A stretch of DNA of 64,000 nt, taken from assembly GCF_002078875.1 (NCBI RefSeq), contig NC_034412.1, positions 11,264,286-11,328,285 on the forward strand. The letters run 5' to 3'. Positions 37,530-51,783 of the stretch are shown piece after piece. The position numbers and the translations under genes are program-made. The notes beneath the pieces are model-generated. The model worked only from the letters and a program-made list of their open reading frames with translations. It was not told where the DNA came from and searched no databases. Numbering within the stretch: position 1 is the first letter of the stretch; each line of letters begins with the position of its first letter. This DNA is from Numida meleagris. Taxonomy: Eukaryota; Chordata; Aves; Galliformes; Numididae.

Positions 37530-40500
37530 ACTGAATACAAGCAGATCCAAAGAGAAAAAAACAAAAAGGGAAATTTGATTTTTGTCCTTCGTTTAAAGCA
37601 ACCCAGTAGATCAGCAGTATACAAATGGAATATTCACACACACACAACAAATTTCCTTTTCCTTCTCCATTCTCCTTTTAAAACCATGAGATGGAGTCTC
37701 CTGTCTGCCCTTTAGACCAAAAGACCGTTGAACCAAACAAGTGAATGCTAACAAACTTCCCCTGGGGGCGTTCTGTGCTTCTCCCCAATTTGTTGTATTT
37801 TCACTGCATCCCTTTAAAGATCTAGTTTAGCAAGTCTGACATACCAAAGGCCAAGTATAAAAATAACTGTGCTTTGGCGAACTCCCAGTAGCATGTGAGA
37901 AATGTAGGTGAAGGATATTTTAGAACTAAAGGGAACTCCTGTGTGGCAGAGAGCATACTGAAACAAGAGGGAATATTTTTCATACCTTGCAATGGTTCAG
38001 AGTGGTACCAGCCTTTAAGATGAGAGACAGTGATTTTTTTCTTCAAGCAGCTGCAATATCTCTCTTCATCATTTCCATTTCCCTGCAGATGCTGTGAGGC
38101 CTGACCAGCTGGGATTAGGAGCCTGAAGGCTGAGATACCATGAGATTCACAGTTCCCGCAACAGTAGAAACTCAATGTATTCAGAAGTCACAAGAGATGT
38201 GGGAGCAACATAAAGTGTCCTTTTCAATTTAACAAGTCTATTGCTTTTGGATGTGGCTGTTCCAAACTTCTGGGAACTTACTGGAAGTAAATATTTTAGC
38301 ATTATAAAAAAGTGCATGATATCAGCCAGTATAAAGAAATTCTCTTGACTTTCTTCTTTTTTAAATATAACACTCTAATAACATCTATAGAGATGGTAAA
38401 GTAATTATTTTCATGCAACAATGGGAATTTGCAGTACTATCCAAAGCTTACTGAAATAACCAGGGAAACCCCTCTGTACTTCAGTGAGCACTGACTGAGG
38501 GCTCTAACATCAAATTCTATCAACCTTAAAGACTTGATCCTGCACTGCTAAACATTACTGGGAATTATGCCATTAGCTTCAAAGGGAGTAGGAATGGCCC
38601 CTAAGTAAGCAAAACTCTTAGTTATTACTCCAACGGGAGTAATCCTGTCAGGTCACAGAACACGCCTCTAGAAGCCAAAACTTTAACACTGCTTTCCAAA
38701 CAATATCCATACACTTTGTATGAGCACACTCTGTATTTACACATGCGTGAACCATTCCAACATGAGTATCCAGTAATTATAAAGAAGGGCACAGAAGACT
38801 GCTAAGAGAACTTATCTGCAAACCTTAGCCTGTGTCCCTGATAGGGTTCAGAGTCCTTTCCTGATAATACCCCTCAAAAAGGGCACACAGAGAGACTCTG
38901 CAGTTTCCTCAGAACAAACTGCCAGGGCTTGTTGCAGGAGTTTTAAAATTAAGCTCCATCTTCTGTTTCTCTCCAGATATGAAATAAATTTAAAAGGACT
39001 TGGAAACACATATCCTTAATATCATTAATATCATTATTTGACAACACCGACCAAGATGATGGGCTGACAAGCGATGCAGATTGTCTCTGAACCCATGAGC
39101 TCAAGAAGAAAAGGCAGAAGAACAAGCCCCATGTATAAGTATATGCACTGCCTTTACAAGGTAGAACCTAGTATCTTTGCTATAGCACTCATTGCTCACA
39201 CAGACAAACATGGCATAACACTGTGAGAGATGCACAAAAAACTGTAAGATAGGTCTAAGGTCTGTGACTATGGGCATATGAAGCTGGGATTTGAGCTCAA
39301 GCAGTGGGGAAGCAGTTACCAAGTATCTGAGGAACTACCAACTCTAGAAAAGTTTCCAATAAGCAACAAAAGCTGAGAGCACTCAACTCTGAGAAGTGTG
39401 GTGTAAAAATTACTACAACTCAGTTATCTTTTTCTTTTTGCCCGCTATTATTAATTCTTCATCCTCCCAATCCCAAAAGTCACCAAGGTCAAAAAGTTCT
39501 ATTGAGGAGATGTCTAAATTTCACCTAAATGTAGTTTCCAGAATCTCTGATGCTTTAAACAATGTAAACCTAAAATGCTTTTTAGAAGAAAGGAATTACA
39601 TTTTGTTTTTATAAAGCAAGCTAACATTTCTTCTACTTTACCAACTTCCAAGAGGCTCAAAACATCTCCAGAATTTTGAAGATTCAGCTTTCTTTTGGAT
39701 TTCCCATTTCACTACAAACATACCCTACTCTGTACAGCAGAGGAGTCAAGCATGGATACATGCCAGATTAAACTTTCAAAATATCTCATTGTGGTTTTTA
39801 TCCTCCTCATTTCAGGATTCATGACTGCATTTGAAAACCACAGATATGCAAAAGAATGACTTTTCTTGGTATGAAGCAGCATATTCGGGTTCGTTTTTTA
39901 ACCTAAAGGAGTTCAAACCTGGTGCTGAGTTTTTGCACGAAGGGCTGTGATATGTAATATGCTGAATGAGGAAAGAATTTCAGCAATACGGGAGACAGAG
40001 AAGATGCTTATATGTTCCTGAGATTATTATATAGCTCTCTTGGCATAAGACAGCTTGCTTCAGCAGGGACAGAAATAAATGCAAGAGGTTCAGATGCAGC
40101 AGCTGAGGAGTTAAACTTTAGCTAAATAATGAGTTCCAACAAAGATGATGATACAGGCCACTAAATCTAGAGACACCTACTGCACCAAAGCTCAGTCCTT
40201 TGCCAAAGATTCCTGCTAGGTTATTGATTTAGTGAAAATGCAATTTTTGAAGGAAATTAAATCCTCCTGGAGAAGGGCAGTTCCAAAACTAGTAGATAAA
40301 GATTATTGTGAGGGGAATTGAATACTGGAAAGAAAACATGCATCCATCCTGAACAAAAGTGATAGTACACTGTTATCTGAAAGAAAAAGAAAGGCAGAGG
40401 GGAAAGCAAGGATTTTTATTTGATGTTAGCTGAGACATGATGAAAGAAGTGTGCTCTCATCTGGGAGTTTCTATAAACAAAGAACTTGATGGACATGTGC

Positions 40501-42950
40501 ATACACTACTCAGAAGAGAATCTTCTCTCCCTCATCCACAACACAACATTGATGTCTCCACCCACACCGATCTTACTGATCAAGAATCCACCTGTTCAGA
40601 CCACTGCTGAGCTCTGGGCATGGCCCTGGTTATGTTTGCTCTGCTGGAAAGACAAGAGGGTGAGGATTTTCCCCAGTAACTCTCCAGCTGAACTAGCTGG
40701 AGGCCTCCCATGGCAGGAAGTCAGTTTATAGATCTCTGACACACAGCAGCTGCTGTCAAAAGCTCCCCATGCCTTTGAAGTCACATTGGCCCACTTGCTT
40801 CCACCAGCTCCCTATTTTAATGGCATTTTGAAAACCAAAAGTTTATGCCCAAGGATTCAGAGACTTCCACGGCTTTCTCTCTTCTGTAACAGCTTCTGCT
40901 GGCAGTCTTCAAGCAGGCAAACATCTCTGTGGATCTGTTTAGCTATTTAATATTGTACCACACCCAACTGTACCTTCTCCCAGGCTCTGTGCTCTGTTAC
41001 AGGAGTTTAATTATTGTGCTAAAGGCAATAATCCACAACTAAATGTTATTTAGGGGAGTGGAACTGAAGGAGGAATGGAGAAAGGAAGTAATGGAAAATT
41101 GCTTTGTAGGTTTTTATAACTGTCACAAGATTAGAGAGATTGCTCTCTGAGAGAGAATGGCTTTAAACAAGCCATTATTTTCTGATCAGGCTAATAGTTA
41201 ACATGGAAGGAAGTTAGGATTTGACCCATTCAATAGCTCTAAAACTAGACCATGATGTCTCCTACCTTGAAAAAGACTTATACATCAGCAAGAGGCTGCT
41301 TGTCACCCATGTATTTTACTACTAGTCTGTCTTTGGGATTCATTCCCCCTCCATCTGGCATTTCCAGTGGTACCTATTGCATTACACTTTCAATGGTATC
41401 CTGTCTGACACATTATTTCTTTTGGAACACAGGGATGGAAAAAAAAAAAAAAAAAAAAAAAAGAGGAATTTCAAGAACTGTTAATGGCTACTTTCAGTTC
41501 TGCAAAAGTTGGAAGAATTTTATTAGCTGGCATTTTTAATTATTCCCAACTGAAGGAGCAGCTGCTTCCCTCCTCTCTGGCATTGTGCTGAAAAAACAAA
41601 GCTACCTGGTTAATAAAGAACTGTCAATAATCCATAGCTTTCAACATGATCAAGGCATTAAGAGGATACAGTGGAATCGAGTCCTAAGAATAGGAATAAA
41701 TAATTAAGATTGGTCTACCAGCTGAGCAAAGAGGAAATCTGAAATACTTTATATCAAATTTGTGGAATATTGAGTGTTAACTGATGCCTGCAACATCTAA
41801 TTCTATCATCCTTGAAGACTTGACCCTGCAACATGTGGAGCAGGAATATTCCATGCAGGCATACTGCATGAGGGCTGCTAATCTTTGTGTCATGCTTAAT
41901 CTGCAGATTAGATGAGAATCAGTTTTCTCTCCTCATGAAGACAGCTCTTTAAACACCACAGCTTTGCCTCTGTAACATTCTAATTCTGACTGAGTTATTT
42001 GGAGATCACCCTATCACTAAAGCTCCAGTATGAGACAAAGAGGACATCAGCAAAACAGATCAAGAAGTTGCTTGCAGACTGATCTCATATCTTCTCAGTG
42101 AGGGTCCAGCATTATGAGGCATGCATCACTACACTTCCAGAGAAACAGACAGCTAGGTTTTCCAGCACCTGAAGCTATCAAAGAAATACCTATATATTCT
42201 ACCAGAACAATTTGCTAGCAAATATATGGTCAGAGTAGATCTGAAAGTATATTTGGATACTGCATGCTGGAAACTCCTAATGCTATAGACTCAATTTCTT
42301 GCTTTTACAGGAAGACAGTAATGTCCTCCCCAAATCCTCTATGATCTTTCTCCACAAACATTTCTACTTTATCCACTCAGACTCCATTCTTCTCTTTCCT
42401 ATCCTTTCAAATTGGTTAAACCATTTCTCCATCATTGTTTTTGTTCCCTCCATTCTTCACTTCTTTTAAGAATATTTCTTACATAGGAACAGGTGACTTC
42501 TCATCCTAGCTCTGAAAATACTCTGCTGTAAGAAAGCACGTATTTCCTTTATCTGCTTCTACCTCAGTTTACTCACCCGTGAAACAGAGCACGCAACTTG
42601 CCTACTAGTCCTAGCCTTTGATACATTTGGATACAGCTTTGTTCACAATGCTACTATTGCAATTCATTATATCCCATCTTCCCTAAATACCATTTTCTTC
42701 ACTGCAAAACAAAGATCTCATTTTTCCTGGCATCTAGCAACCCTGCAGTATCTTTGTTGACATCCTGCCAAGATCTTTGCAGGTTCTCAGCAAATCTGTT
42801 AAGACTCTGCTGGGGCCAGCTGCTGTCTACAACCCTCACATATACCAAGCTTTGTTCAATTAGAAACACCCCTGAATGTATTACGTGCTTCTGACCTCAG
42901 GGGTAATCAGAGGGAAAGACACTTCCTGCTGACCATAGCAGTAATTTTAC
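37530..42950. other. Intron-like sequence
   Basis: No repeat family recognised. One splice-bounded open segment (38082 to 37986, minus strand) reads plausibly, but its phases do not fit the flanking exons. I leave it uncalled. Confidence 0.4.
41439..41462 (+). repeat. Poly-A run (about 24)
   Basis: An uninterrupted A tract follows 'cacagggatgg'. The sequence to its left shows no retrogene signature that I recognise. Confidence 0.85.
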
Positions 42951-42982
42951 CTCATGAGGCCTGAAATTCGATTTGTGTAATA
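42951..42982 (-). CDS. Candidate 32-base coding exon
   Basis: On the minus strand an excellent acceptor (CTCTTCTCACCCATTGCAG) and the donor GAG|GTAAAA enclose 32 bases. In phase 0 they read YYTNRISGLM with two bases over. This phase pair exactly bridges the 51.8 kb exon (ends phase 0) and the 34.4 kb exon (needs one base), and the joined peptide continues smoothly through LQYYTNRISGLMS. A second frame is also open, as expected in so short a piece, so the phase match is the main support. Confidence 0.45.
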
Positions 42983-45836
42983 CTGCAATGGGTGAGAAGA
43001 GATTGGGTAAGAAGAAGGAAGTAATTTTCATCCAAGCCTTCTTAAAGATTCAAGCATGACATCACATCAAGAGACATTTATCCCTCCTTCCACAAGAAAC
43101 AGACGCAATCTCAGAAGCTGATGAGATTTGAACTATTACCAACTTTTTAGAAATATTTCAGAGTTGTCAGCATTCCAGTTCTCATCCATCACAGACTACC
43201 ACATTTGCATGATTCAGCATTGTTTCATGAGATGCCAAACATCAGACATCAAGAGGTTTACTTTCTTTCTCCCTTTTTCTTTTTTCTTTTTTTATAGTGG
43301 AAAGATCAAAATAGTATTTACTTACTGGCCAGATAGGCTGCTCTATCTTTTGTGAGTAGAGGCATCCATATAGCATGAAAGTATACCGCCCCAGCAGTCA
43401 GATCAAGAGGTGACCATGAGCCTACCTGGTACCTACCCATAAGGTATGCTATGATTACACCTGACAAGTCAGGCTCTGGCACTGAAGGAGGCAAAAAATG
43501 CCCCTTGAACTGCAGATCACGCAAGCACGTAACTGACTTCAATTCTGAAAATGCAAGTGCTGTGAAGTGTAATGCCCCCAGAACAGAGCTGAAAACGGAG
43601 CAGGAATTTAAGGGTCAATGTGATGGATTTACACGCCTGAACTAGCAGGACTGCATCTATGCTCTTTACTGGAACTAGCCAATAAGACCTTGCTCCCTAC
43701 AGAAACTGTGAATGTCAGAACAGGAGTTTTGTGTCCACTTACAAGCTCAAAAGAAAGAAAACAATTCCCAATAAACTAGCTTCTTTTTCACTGAGAAACA
43801 GCAAAATAAAAGACACAACAAGCCACCACATACAGAAGAAGAGAAACAGATGCCCAACACCTAGAAAACAGGTGCACATGTGCTAGAGTCATCAATAGTA
43901 ACACCTATACTCCAAACTTGCCACTGTCCCACAAGCTCAGCCTCACAAGAAACACAGTTTTGTAGCTGTTACTGGCATCTAGTTTTAAGATTGTTTATTT
44001 GTGGCCTTTAAGGTAATGTTTGGCATCAAGGTATCATTTTTGTACTAAGGTAACTCCAGTATGAATCCATACATTGCAGTTTTTCCATTCGCTGGATTCC
44101 CATCCAGGATCAAACTATTGTATTTGATCCTTTCTAGTAACTAAGTTTTGGTAGATTGACATCACCCTCTGACTATTCTTGTATTGTGAACATATGAAAA
44201 ACGAACAAAGCCATAAATAGAGTGGCCAAAGGAAAGTGCTTGGAGGGATATGAAGGTGTTGGCTCCATAAAATTCTCTTTGGATGTTCTGGTTTAATGCT
44301 CAGGGGTGTGGTTGCTACATGACAGTTAGATTGCTGTTACAACTGCTTATTATTATAGAACAGCAATTATCACACACTCCTCCCTAAACTGTCAGCATTT
44401 AAAGCTGCATGCAAACTGCATTTTCCTCCAGGCATGGTGTTCCAGATTAGGCTTGAATTTATTTTAAATTTTAACAAAACCTTCAGAATAGCCATAATGC
44501 TTCGCACAATCCTCTACCACTATACTTTTCTGTGTCTCTTATTACGCTTTGTTTCTGTTTGTCTCTATTCTCTCAAATTCTCCCCAAATTCCAATCTAGA
44601 CATGAAGAAATGCTCTCTAGTTTACTGAAAAAGCAGAGAACTACCACGTGAGAATCTCAGAGAAGAATCACAAAAACTGCATTATATATTTACTACTAGA
44701 TCCTCAGAAAACTCACCACCTTATGTATTTAATTTTTTTTTTTTTAAAGAACAATTCAGTATAGTTCATTACGTAAAACACATTAGCAACACCACCAGCA
44801 ACACAGCATGAGCTTAATGCATGATGTACTAACTTTACAACAATATTTGGTTAGCAACAGCACTTGAGTTCTGTTGTGCAAGTGTACCCTTTGGGTCTGA
44901 CGACATCATCTGTGCTAAATGCCAGCTGAACTCCAAACTTCTGTTCAGATGACTGAACAACCCCAAAATACACTGTAGGGGATACTAAAGAACACGCTCA
45001 GTCATCTCACAAACCTTTACCACACAGCTTCCCCTTCAATACACATTAGTTCCGGATAGATAACATTTGTCATGGGAGAGATGGATAAGGCAAGGAAACT
45101 AAGGGGAAAAAACTGCACATTTACTGTACTGCTGTTATATTGATAACACAACGGTAAGTGCAAAAGAATTTTTAACCTGAAGAGTCAGATGTACAACAGA
45201 AGCATTACTTCTGCAAAGGAATGCACATTGCCACTAACATGTACTTCAGCAATAATGGTACACCATTCTGTAAGCATCCCATGCACAGTTGTATTTTCTG
45301 AGTGTTTAAGAAATGGATTGCTTCTTCATGGCTATGATCTATTCCTAAATGATGCCTAATGACATCTCCAAGGCAAAACAAATATTATTCATTTATGTTT
45401 TTATAGAGTTCTAAAATCCAGTATGGTAAAGCATCAGCCTGCAAATTTTTGAAAGAACGCTGTTGAATAGGTCTAATACTGTTTAAAAGAAATTTTACAG
45501 CATGGGGGGAGTCAGGCCAGAAGTTGGATCCTTCCACTTCTCAGCCTCCACTTCTCAGCCAGATAAAAACAGCCTGGTGAGGTCATTCTAGTCTAATCAT
45601 GCTGGTGTTCACCATGTTCAAAGGTATTTGGTAGGATGTACATGTGCACTTCCACTCAAAATTTCTTTTCATTATTTCCAGATAATGTCTTTAAAAATCA
45701 GTACACTGTAAATACTGCTGTATAGCTAGAGAATTGTTAAGAGTTCCATAGTTCAGGAAACCTTCATTAACTCAAGTGCTTAATCCTTCTGGGCAGTTCT
45801 GAAGCTCCTAACTGTACGTACATTTGTCACACCATG

Positions 45837-46080
45837 GGATCGCAGAATGGCTTACTTTGGAAGGAACCTTAAAGACCATCTAGTTCTAACCCCCTGCCAT
45901 GGGCTGGTTGCCACCCACTAGATCAGGCTGCCCAGGGTCCCATCCATTTTGGCCTTGAACATCTCCAGGGATAGGGCTTTTACAGCTTCTCTGAGCAGCG
46001 TGCACCAGTACCTCACCACCCTCTGAGTAAAAATGTTTCCCCTAATATCTAATCTAAATCCCCCCTCTTTTAGTTTAAAA
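45837..46080 (-). mobile_element. CR1 LINE 3' fragment
   Basis: This is a reverse-oriented CR1 tail: 'gatcgcagaatggcttactttggaaggaaccttaaagaccatctagttctaacccc', then 'tcaggctgcccagggtcccatcc' and the ORF2 tail region 'cagcttctctgagcagc' and 'cctcaccaccctctgagtaaaaatgtttccc'. A plus-oriented CR1 starts about 25 bases to its right, making a head-to-head pair. Confidence 0.9.
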
Positions 46081-46104
46081 ACATGACTTCCTGGCTTGTA
46101 TAAG

Positions 46105-46665
46105 AAATAGTGTAGTCAGCAGAACCAAGGAGGTGATTGTTCCCCTGTGCTCAGCACCAGTGAGGCTGAACCTCAAGTACTTTGTTCAGTTTTGGGCCTC
46201 TCACTGCAAGAAAGACATTGAGGCCCTGGAGTGTGTCCACAGAAGGGCAACACAGCTGAGAAGGGTCTGGAGCAAAAGTCTTATGTAGTATGTCCAGGGA
46301 AATTAGGATCATTCAGTCTAGAGAAGGCTCAGGGGAGACCTCATAGCTCTCTACAACTACCTGAAAGGAGATTGTGAAGACGTGGGGGTTGGCCTCTGCA
46401 GTGATAGAAGGAGAGGTGATGGCCTTTAGTTGTGCCAGGGGAGATGCAGGCTAGATATTAGGAAAAATTTCTTCTCAGCAAGAGTGATGAGTCACTGGCA
46501 CAAGCTGCCCAAGGAGGTGGTGGGGTCACCATCCCTGGAGGAGTTCAAGAAGCAAGTAGATTTGGCACTGAGGGACATATTTCAGAGGGCACGGTCTGAA
46601 TGAGTTGATGGTTGGACTAGATTATCTTAGAGGTCTTTTCCAACCTTGATGATTCTATGATTACG
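46105..46665 (+). mobile_element. CR1 LINE 3' end with decayed ORF2 tail
   Basis: Similar in extent to the 11.34 kb copy, starting near 'aagaaatagtgtagtcagcagaacc' and running through 'cactgcaagaaagacattgaggccctggag' and 'agggacatatttcagagggc' to the terminal 'gatgattctatgattacg'. Stops and small indels interrupt the reading frame, for example at 'cttatgtagtatgtcc', so no long open frame remains. It is older or more decayed than the 11.34 kb copy. Confidence 0.92.
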
Positions 46666-49600
46666 TAATTCCCCCATCTCCTACCAGTGCACTGACTCTT
46701 AACACAAGTACACAAACACACATCACCAGAAGGGACACAGCTATTTACATTATCTCATTTGTCGACTGATGCTTTTCTCTCTAGCTACTGTTTTCTAATT
46801 TGTCTTTTATAATGTTCACACTTCTCTACTGGGCTGATGCAGTAGACAAGAACTTAGAGAACTATAAGCACTACTTCTAATAAAAGTTTATTAAGGAATT
46901 CAAATCAGTAACTGGGACTGGGATACAGAGGTGGCAATAATATTTCATACAAATAACTCCCCGCTGAAGTAAACAGCATATTACATGCTGCCATTTGCCA
47001 GCAATAGTGCCAATGAAAACTTTTTTAGGACTTAGTCCAGAGAAAAAAAACCTAGATTTTAGGCTGTGGAAATTATAGGAGATGTGGAATCTTGCATGTA
47101 TAAAAATGCAATTTTCATCTGGGAAAAGATCGATATTTTCTCTGTCTCTCTTTTACATGTATGTAACTGTTATAAGTGTCTAACATTAAGCAGATGCATT
47201 CTGTTGCTTCACTCACCGGGTGAAGTCCTGGACTCATTTTTGTCCCTGTGAGGTACAGGGGTTCCTGTTGGGCCATAACTTCTTGCTAAGATGTACCTTG
47301 GATCAGGTTTCAAGGGAACAAGCTACACTAATACACTTGTGTATCCAGCCCATCTAACTTCTCCCCTGTGCTCTTATCCTACCAGAATAAAAGGGCTCAA
47401 ATTTCACATCTATTGTTCCAAAGATTTCTAAGCATATTAGAAGAATTTCAGACACACTAACTTAAGTCACCCCACTGTGGAAAAGAAATTGTTCCAAAAA
47501 GTCATTCTCCCTTCTCATCCATGAAGTACTATAAGTAACCTAATGTAACCAATTCAGAAAATACCAAACTCAATCAGTATACAAGGTTAAATGTAGAGTT
47601 GATGAGTTTTTATTAGAATTTAATGCTCATTTTGCAGGTACTGTTGTTTGCCTCCAAGTAATGGAAATGAAAGATTTTCTGTAAGCATTAATTAATAGGT
47701 CAAACAATGAAGTTACAGATGAAGATATGGGAGAGAATCCCTTACTCAGTTAAAATCAAGCCTAGAAAAGACTACAGAGCAGAACTGGCTGGAAAGCTTT
47801 CATCAAAATACATGCATAGGTCTCCTGTCTCTACTTTAATCCCCCCAGTTAATTAGAACACTGGAGGCAAAACTTTCAGAAAAGAAGAGTACTGAGGAAA
47901 GATCTTACTATCAGAAATGAAACAAGTAAAAACATTTTCTCATTTAAGCTACTTTAAGAGAAATTGTTTCTACAGAGTTTCTTAAACTGCTTCAAGTCCA
48001 TTTTCGTAAGGAGGAGAGGAGAGTAATGAAGGAAGAGCAAGCTTTCTAATTGAAGACAGCTTGAGATGCTGGGTTTTACTCCAGTTTAGGAGAGACAGTA
48101 TGCCATTTTAAAGCTATCTTCACTTTTAAATTATGTTTTTAAATGTGTATTTCAAGTGAATGAATAAATATTTTACGTGTTGAGTAAATCATTTCAGATT
48201 AAACTCAAACTAGAGTCAAATAAAACTTCACTTTTTCTTTTATTATTTTCCATTTCTGAACTCCTAGGTTACAAAGTGCTCAAATCAAAATAATATGAAG
48301 AAAAATCTTAAGGGGGTTTGAATTCACCCACTTTATATAATTTGAAAAACCACATATACCTACTCTTTCCAAAATTTCCTTCATGCAATCAAGAAAGTGT
48401 CATGTTCAAGTCTGGTTTAATTTCATACCATTAAATTTAAACAATCATCAAGATGCTACAAAGTAGAATTTAATTACAATGTCCACCCTCTTAAATGTGA
48501 ATCATTTAGCAATATAAGCTATCTGCACATATCAGAGTCATGTGCTCAAATTCCCCCTTGAGAACAGCATTGACTAATATTGTAAGGGTTCATATTTAAT
48601 ATTTGCCTGGTCACAAGGTGAGATCACACTTAAACACTGGTCCCAAAGACACAAAAAAATCTCAGGTAATGCAATGACACTGAAAATTTTCCTTACTTGA
48701 ATATTTGCTTTTGAGTCTTAATACAGTATTTATAGTAGAAACCAAGTTTCACATTGTCAGAAATGAACTCAAAGCAATTGCAGAAGAGCCTGCTGAGAGG
48801 CAGATGAGGAAATCTCATCTGGGGAAACATGATAGCTTGATCTTGTTAAAAAAGAAAAGAAAGGGGGGTGGCAAACACAAGTGACAGAGGCAAAATCATC
48901 CATGACATGAAATAAAATTTCTTCACTTTCCCTTCTGCCCTTTCTTTCCAAACGTACAAATTAGAAATAATGTAAATTATTGGGAAAAATATTTTCACTT
49001 TCCTATTTGGTAATAGTATATAAAATATATAATATAAGAAGTGCTTTTCCCATCTTCTTCCTTCTCCTTAGTCTGTTCCATATACCTTTCTTGCATTCTA
49101 GTATGAAAAAGAATTGGAATTGAGAAACAGGAAAGGGACTGAACAGCGGAAAGATCATCTCTTCCTTGATGGATAGCCAATGTTTTATAGTTTAAGAAAG
49201 CTGCCTGAGTAGGACAAAATTTTATGTACTGAAAACACTGTATAGTGGGAAGGAAATCATACAGCAATGAAAAGCATTTTGGATTGATGTTTACATATAG
49301 TATTTTTCCTACAAAAATAATCCACAAACAAAATATCAGCTTCTGCACTGTTTCTCAAGGTTGGTTTCAGCACTTCATGCTTCAAGGGAAATGCTAGTGA
49401 TAGGGACACCAAGTCTCTGCACCTGCCTCCCACCACAACTCCTAGCTACTGGAGCTTATTGAACAAAAGACTATTCCCAAATATAACTACTCATGAACCC
49501 TGTTTTTGGACATGCAACGATAAAACACATTCACCTTTTGTGAGGTGGCTCGAAGCCTGTGCACACTATTCAAATCTCACATTAGTCTGTTAGGATTTTT

Positions 49601-50118
49601 AAAGCAATTTTCCAGAACTTTCTTAAGATTCAATTTCCTCTTCCTCAAACTAGTTGTACGTAGTAACTCAGATGATTAACAACAACTAATAGAAAGCTTT
49701 CATTTGGTTCAGTTACATCAGAACATTACTGGCCTCTGAGATCAGCAGCAATGTAATTTTTAACTATATTTAAAAATCATCAAGAACACTTAGGTCAGCA
49801 GACATTTGTAGCTTTGAGTACTGACTCACATCTTTCCAGTTTTCCCTCTTTTTGCAACTTCAGTTTGTATGCGAGTGAGGGATTTTTGTCAAAGTGCGTC
49901 AGTGGCAAAATCAGGGCACCAACTTGTTAAATAAACAATCAGCCCCTAAGCCATTCCAGAAGAAGGATGAGATTTCTCATGCTTACATCTTTTGTGAGTT
50001 AAGATTTATTTAGGTTTTGAATTGCTTAAGGCAAGCGTGCAATGTGTAAAGCAGAAGCCAGTAAGAGAAACATTTTACTCCTATTGCCTACAGAGAAAGA
50101 ACAAAAGAGAATTTCTAC

Positions 50119-50150
50119 TTTTTTTTTTTTTTTTGGGGGGGGGGGGGGGG
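50119..50150 (+). repeat. T16-G16 double homopolymer
   Basis: Sixteen T are followed directly by sixteen G. The G run is the only long G tract in the window and could form a quadruplex on the plus strand. Run lengths of this kind are prone to sequencing and assembly error. Confidence 0.85.
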
Positions 50151-50422
50151 CGGATGAAGGGATCTAAGAATGAGTAAGTGTTATTCAAAAATAGCCTAAG
50201 TTATATAGTTAAATGCAACCCTTCTGGGAGGATCACAAAGAAATAAGAGGAAGAATTTCCTTTTGTTAAAAATACCTAGAATCACACATGCTCATTTTAT
50301 GTAATCCTAGATACCTGCATACACACAGATATATGAACAATTAATATTAATTTTTCATATGAATGCACAGCTTTTCAGAAGGTGCAAGAAATCTGACTTC
50401 ACAAAACCTTCCCTGTTTCAGA

Positions 50423-50443
50423 TTTTTTTTTTTTTTTTTTTTT
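50423..50443 (+). repeat. Poly-T run (about 21)
   Basis: Homopolymer T tract, about 270 bases right of the T16-G16 run. Confidence 0.85.
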
Positions 50444-51783
50444 AAATCTGACACATTAATGGAACTGCTGGCTGAAGTTCACAAACTTGAAAACAACTCT
50501 GGATCTGTTTTCAAGAATTCCTATCTTCAAACCCATCTTTCATGGCACTGAGAATTTGCCTCAAGTTGGAGAGTATTCAGAGCCCAGGATGGAGAGATAA
50601 GAGAAGAAGAGATAGGCTACAGCTCTAGGAATGAACATCACCAAACTGAAAAGCAGCTGGATCCTGACTGCATGTAAGAAGAGCATCTCTCTAAATAAAT
50701 GGAAGATTAGAAAAGGTTACTAAAATGCCAGTCTATTTGAAATAAATTCATGAGGTAATTTCGCTTAAAATATTCTTTGATTGTTGAATTTAAGTTCACT
50801 GGGGAAAAAATAAAATCAAGTTACACTGAGATCCCTAGTAGAATATTTTCCTCTCCTATCACATTTAGTAGAACTTAGTGATCTACCACAACCAGGACAG
50901 AAAATGTACTACCCCAAGGCCAGGAAAATAGTATTTTTCATTTTTCCATTCTGCAGTAAACAAAGGCATTTAGTCCTAGTGCAGATTTGGTGTTCTCAAA
51001 AAGAAACACAGAACACAAGCGGTTCTGCAGGAAAGTCATATCTGTAATTTTATTTCCTTATTAAGGGACACCAAGCTTTTCCAGAAGCCTCCTCAGCATC
51101 TCTTCTAGCACTGCCTAGATCTAGACAGGATTATTTTGTTAAAAAAAAAAAGTTTTCTTTTTTTTTTTAATAAAGTTCACCACAATTTGTTACTGCTCAG
51201 CAGGAGCATAATCTGGACTTCTTGTGGTGCTGTAACCCAATTTAATTTCCCTGTCAGACTGCCTGATGGATGTGTCTATTGAGTTTTCAAAAGGGAGATA
51301 AAGCTCTTTACTACTTAAAGCAGAAAGTTCCATTTCATTTGTTACCCAGGAGTTCAACCATCACCTCCTCAGCAGGACTTTGCTCATTCAGTTCTCTATT
51401 TCTTGAGCAATATGACTAAGTTTTATTTGTTTAAGATTAGAATAAAGAAATAAAACATTAATGAAAACCTTGCACAGGTGAGTCTCTGATTCACAGGCAC
51501 TCTGTAAACTACAGCCTCTAGTGTTCACAGTCATCCCTTCCTTTTAACTCACCTAATACTGACCCCCGAGCACTGATGCTCTACATGTAGCATGAGCGAC
51601 ACAGGTACCACATGCACGGGAAGGGAGAAAACTCATGACCCTCAGTTACAAGCAACTCAGAAACCTTGCAGAAGTCAATATAAACTCAGGTAGATCAGAA
51701 ATATCATCATGTAAATCAGAGAGTAAAATCTCATGGATTAACGAGCACTTGTTCTGGAAGATTCACTGAGAAAACACACATAC

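Larger units (their letters stand above)
46666..51783. other. Intron-like sequence
   Basis: AT-rich unique sequence holding the T16-G16 and poly-T runs. No open frame of interest was found on either strand. Confidence 0.5.

Noticed and set aside
37986..38082. Splice-bounded open segment on the minus strand (reads GNGNDEERYCSCLKKK, donor AAG|GTATGA)
   Set aside because: It would start in phase 0 and end one base over, which breaks the otherwise matching 43.0 to 34.4 kb junction. It may be an alternative exon, but there is nothing further to support it.
43430..43510. Minus-strand segment ending PEPDLSGVIIAYLMG at a GTAGGT donor
   Set aside because: It lies between the 51.8 and 43.0 kb exons, whose direct junction already fits in phase. 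Including it breaks the frame.
45533..45560. Tandem 'ccacttctcagcct' duplication
   Set aside because: Two short units only. Too small to annotate as a repeat family.
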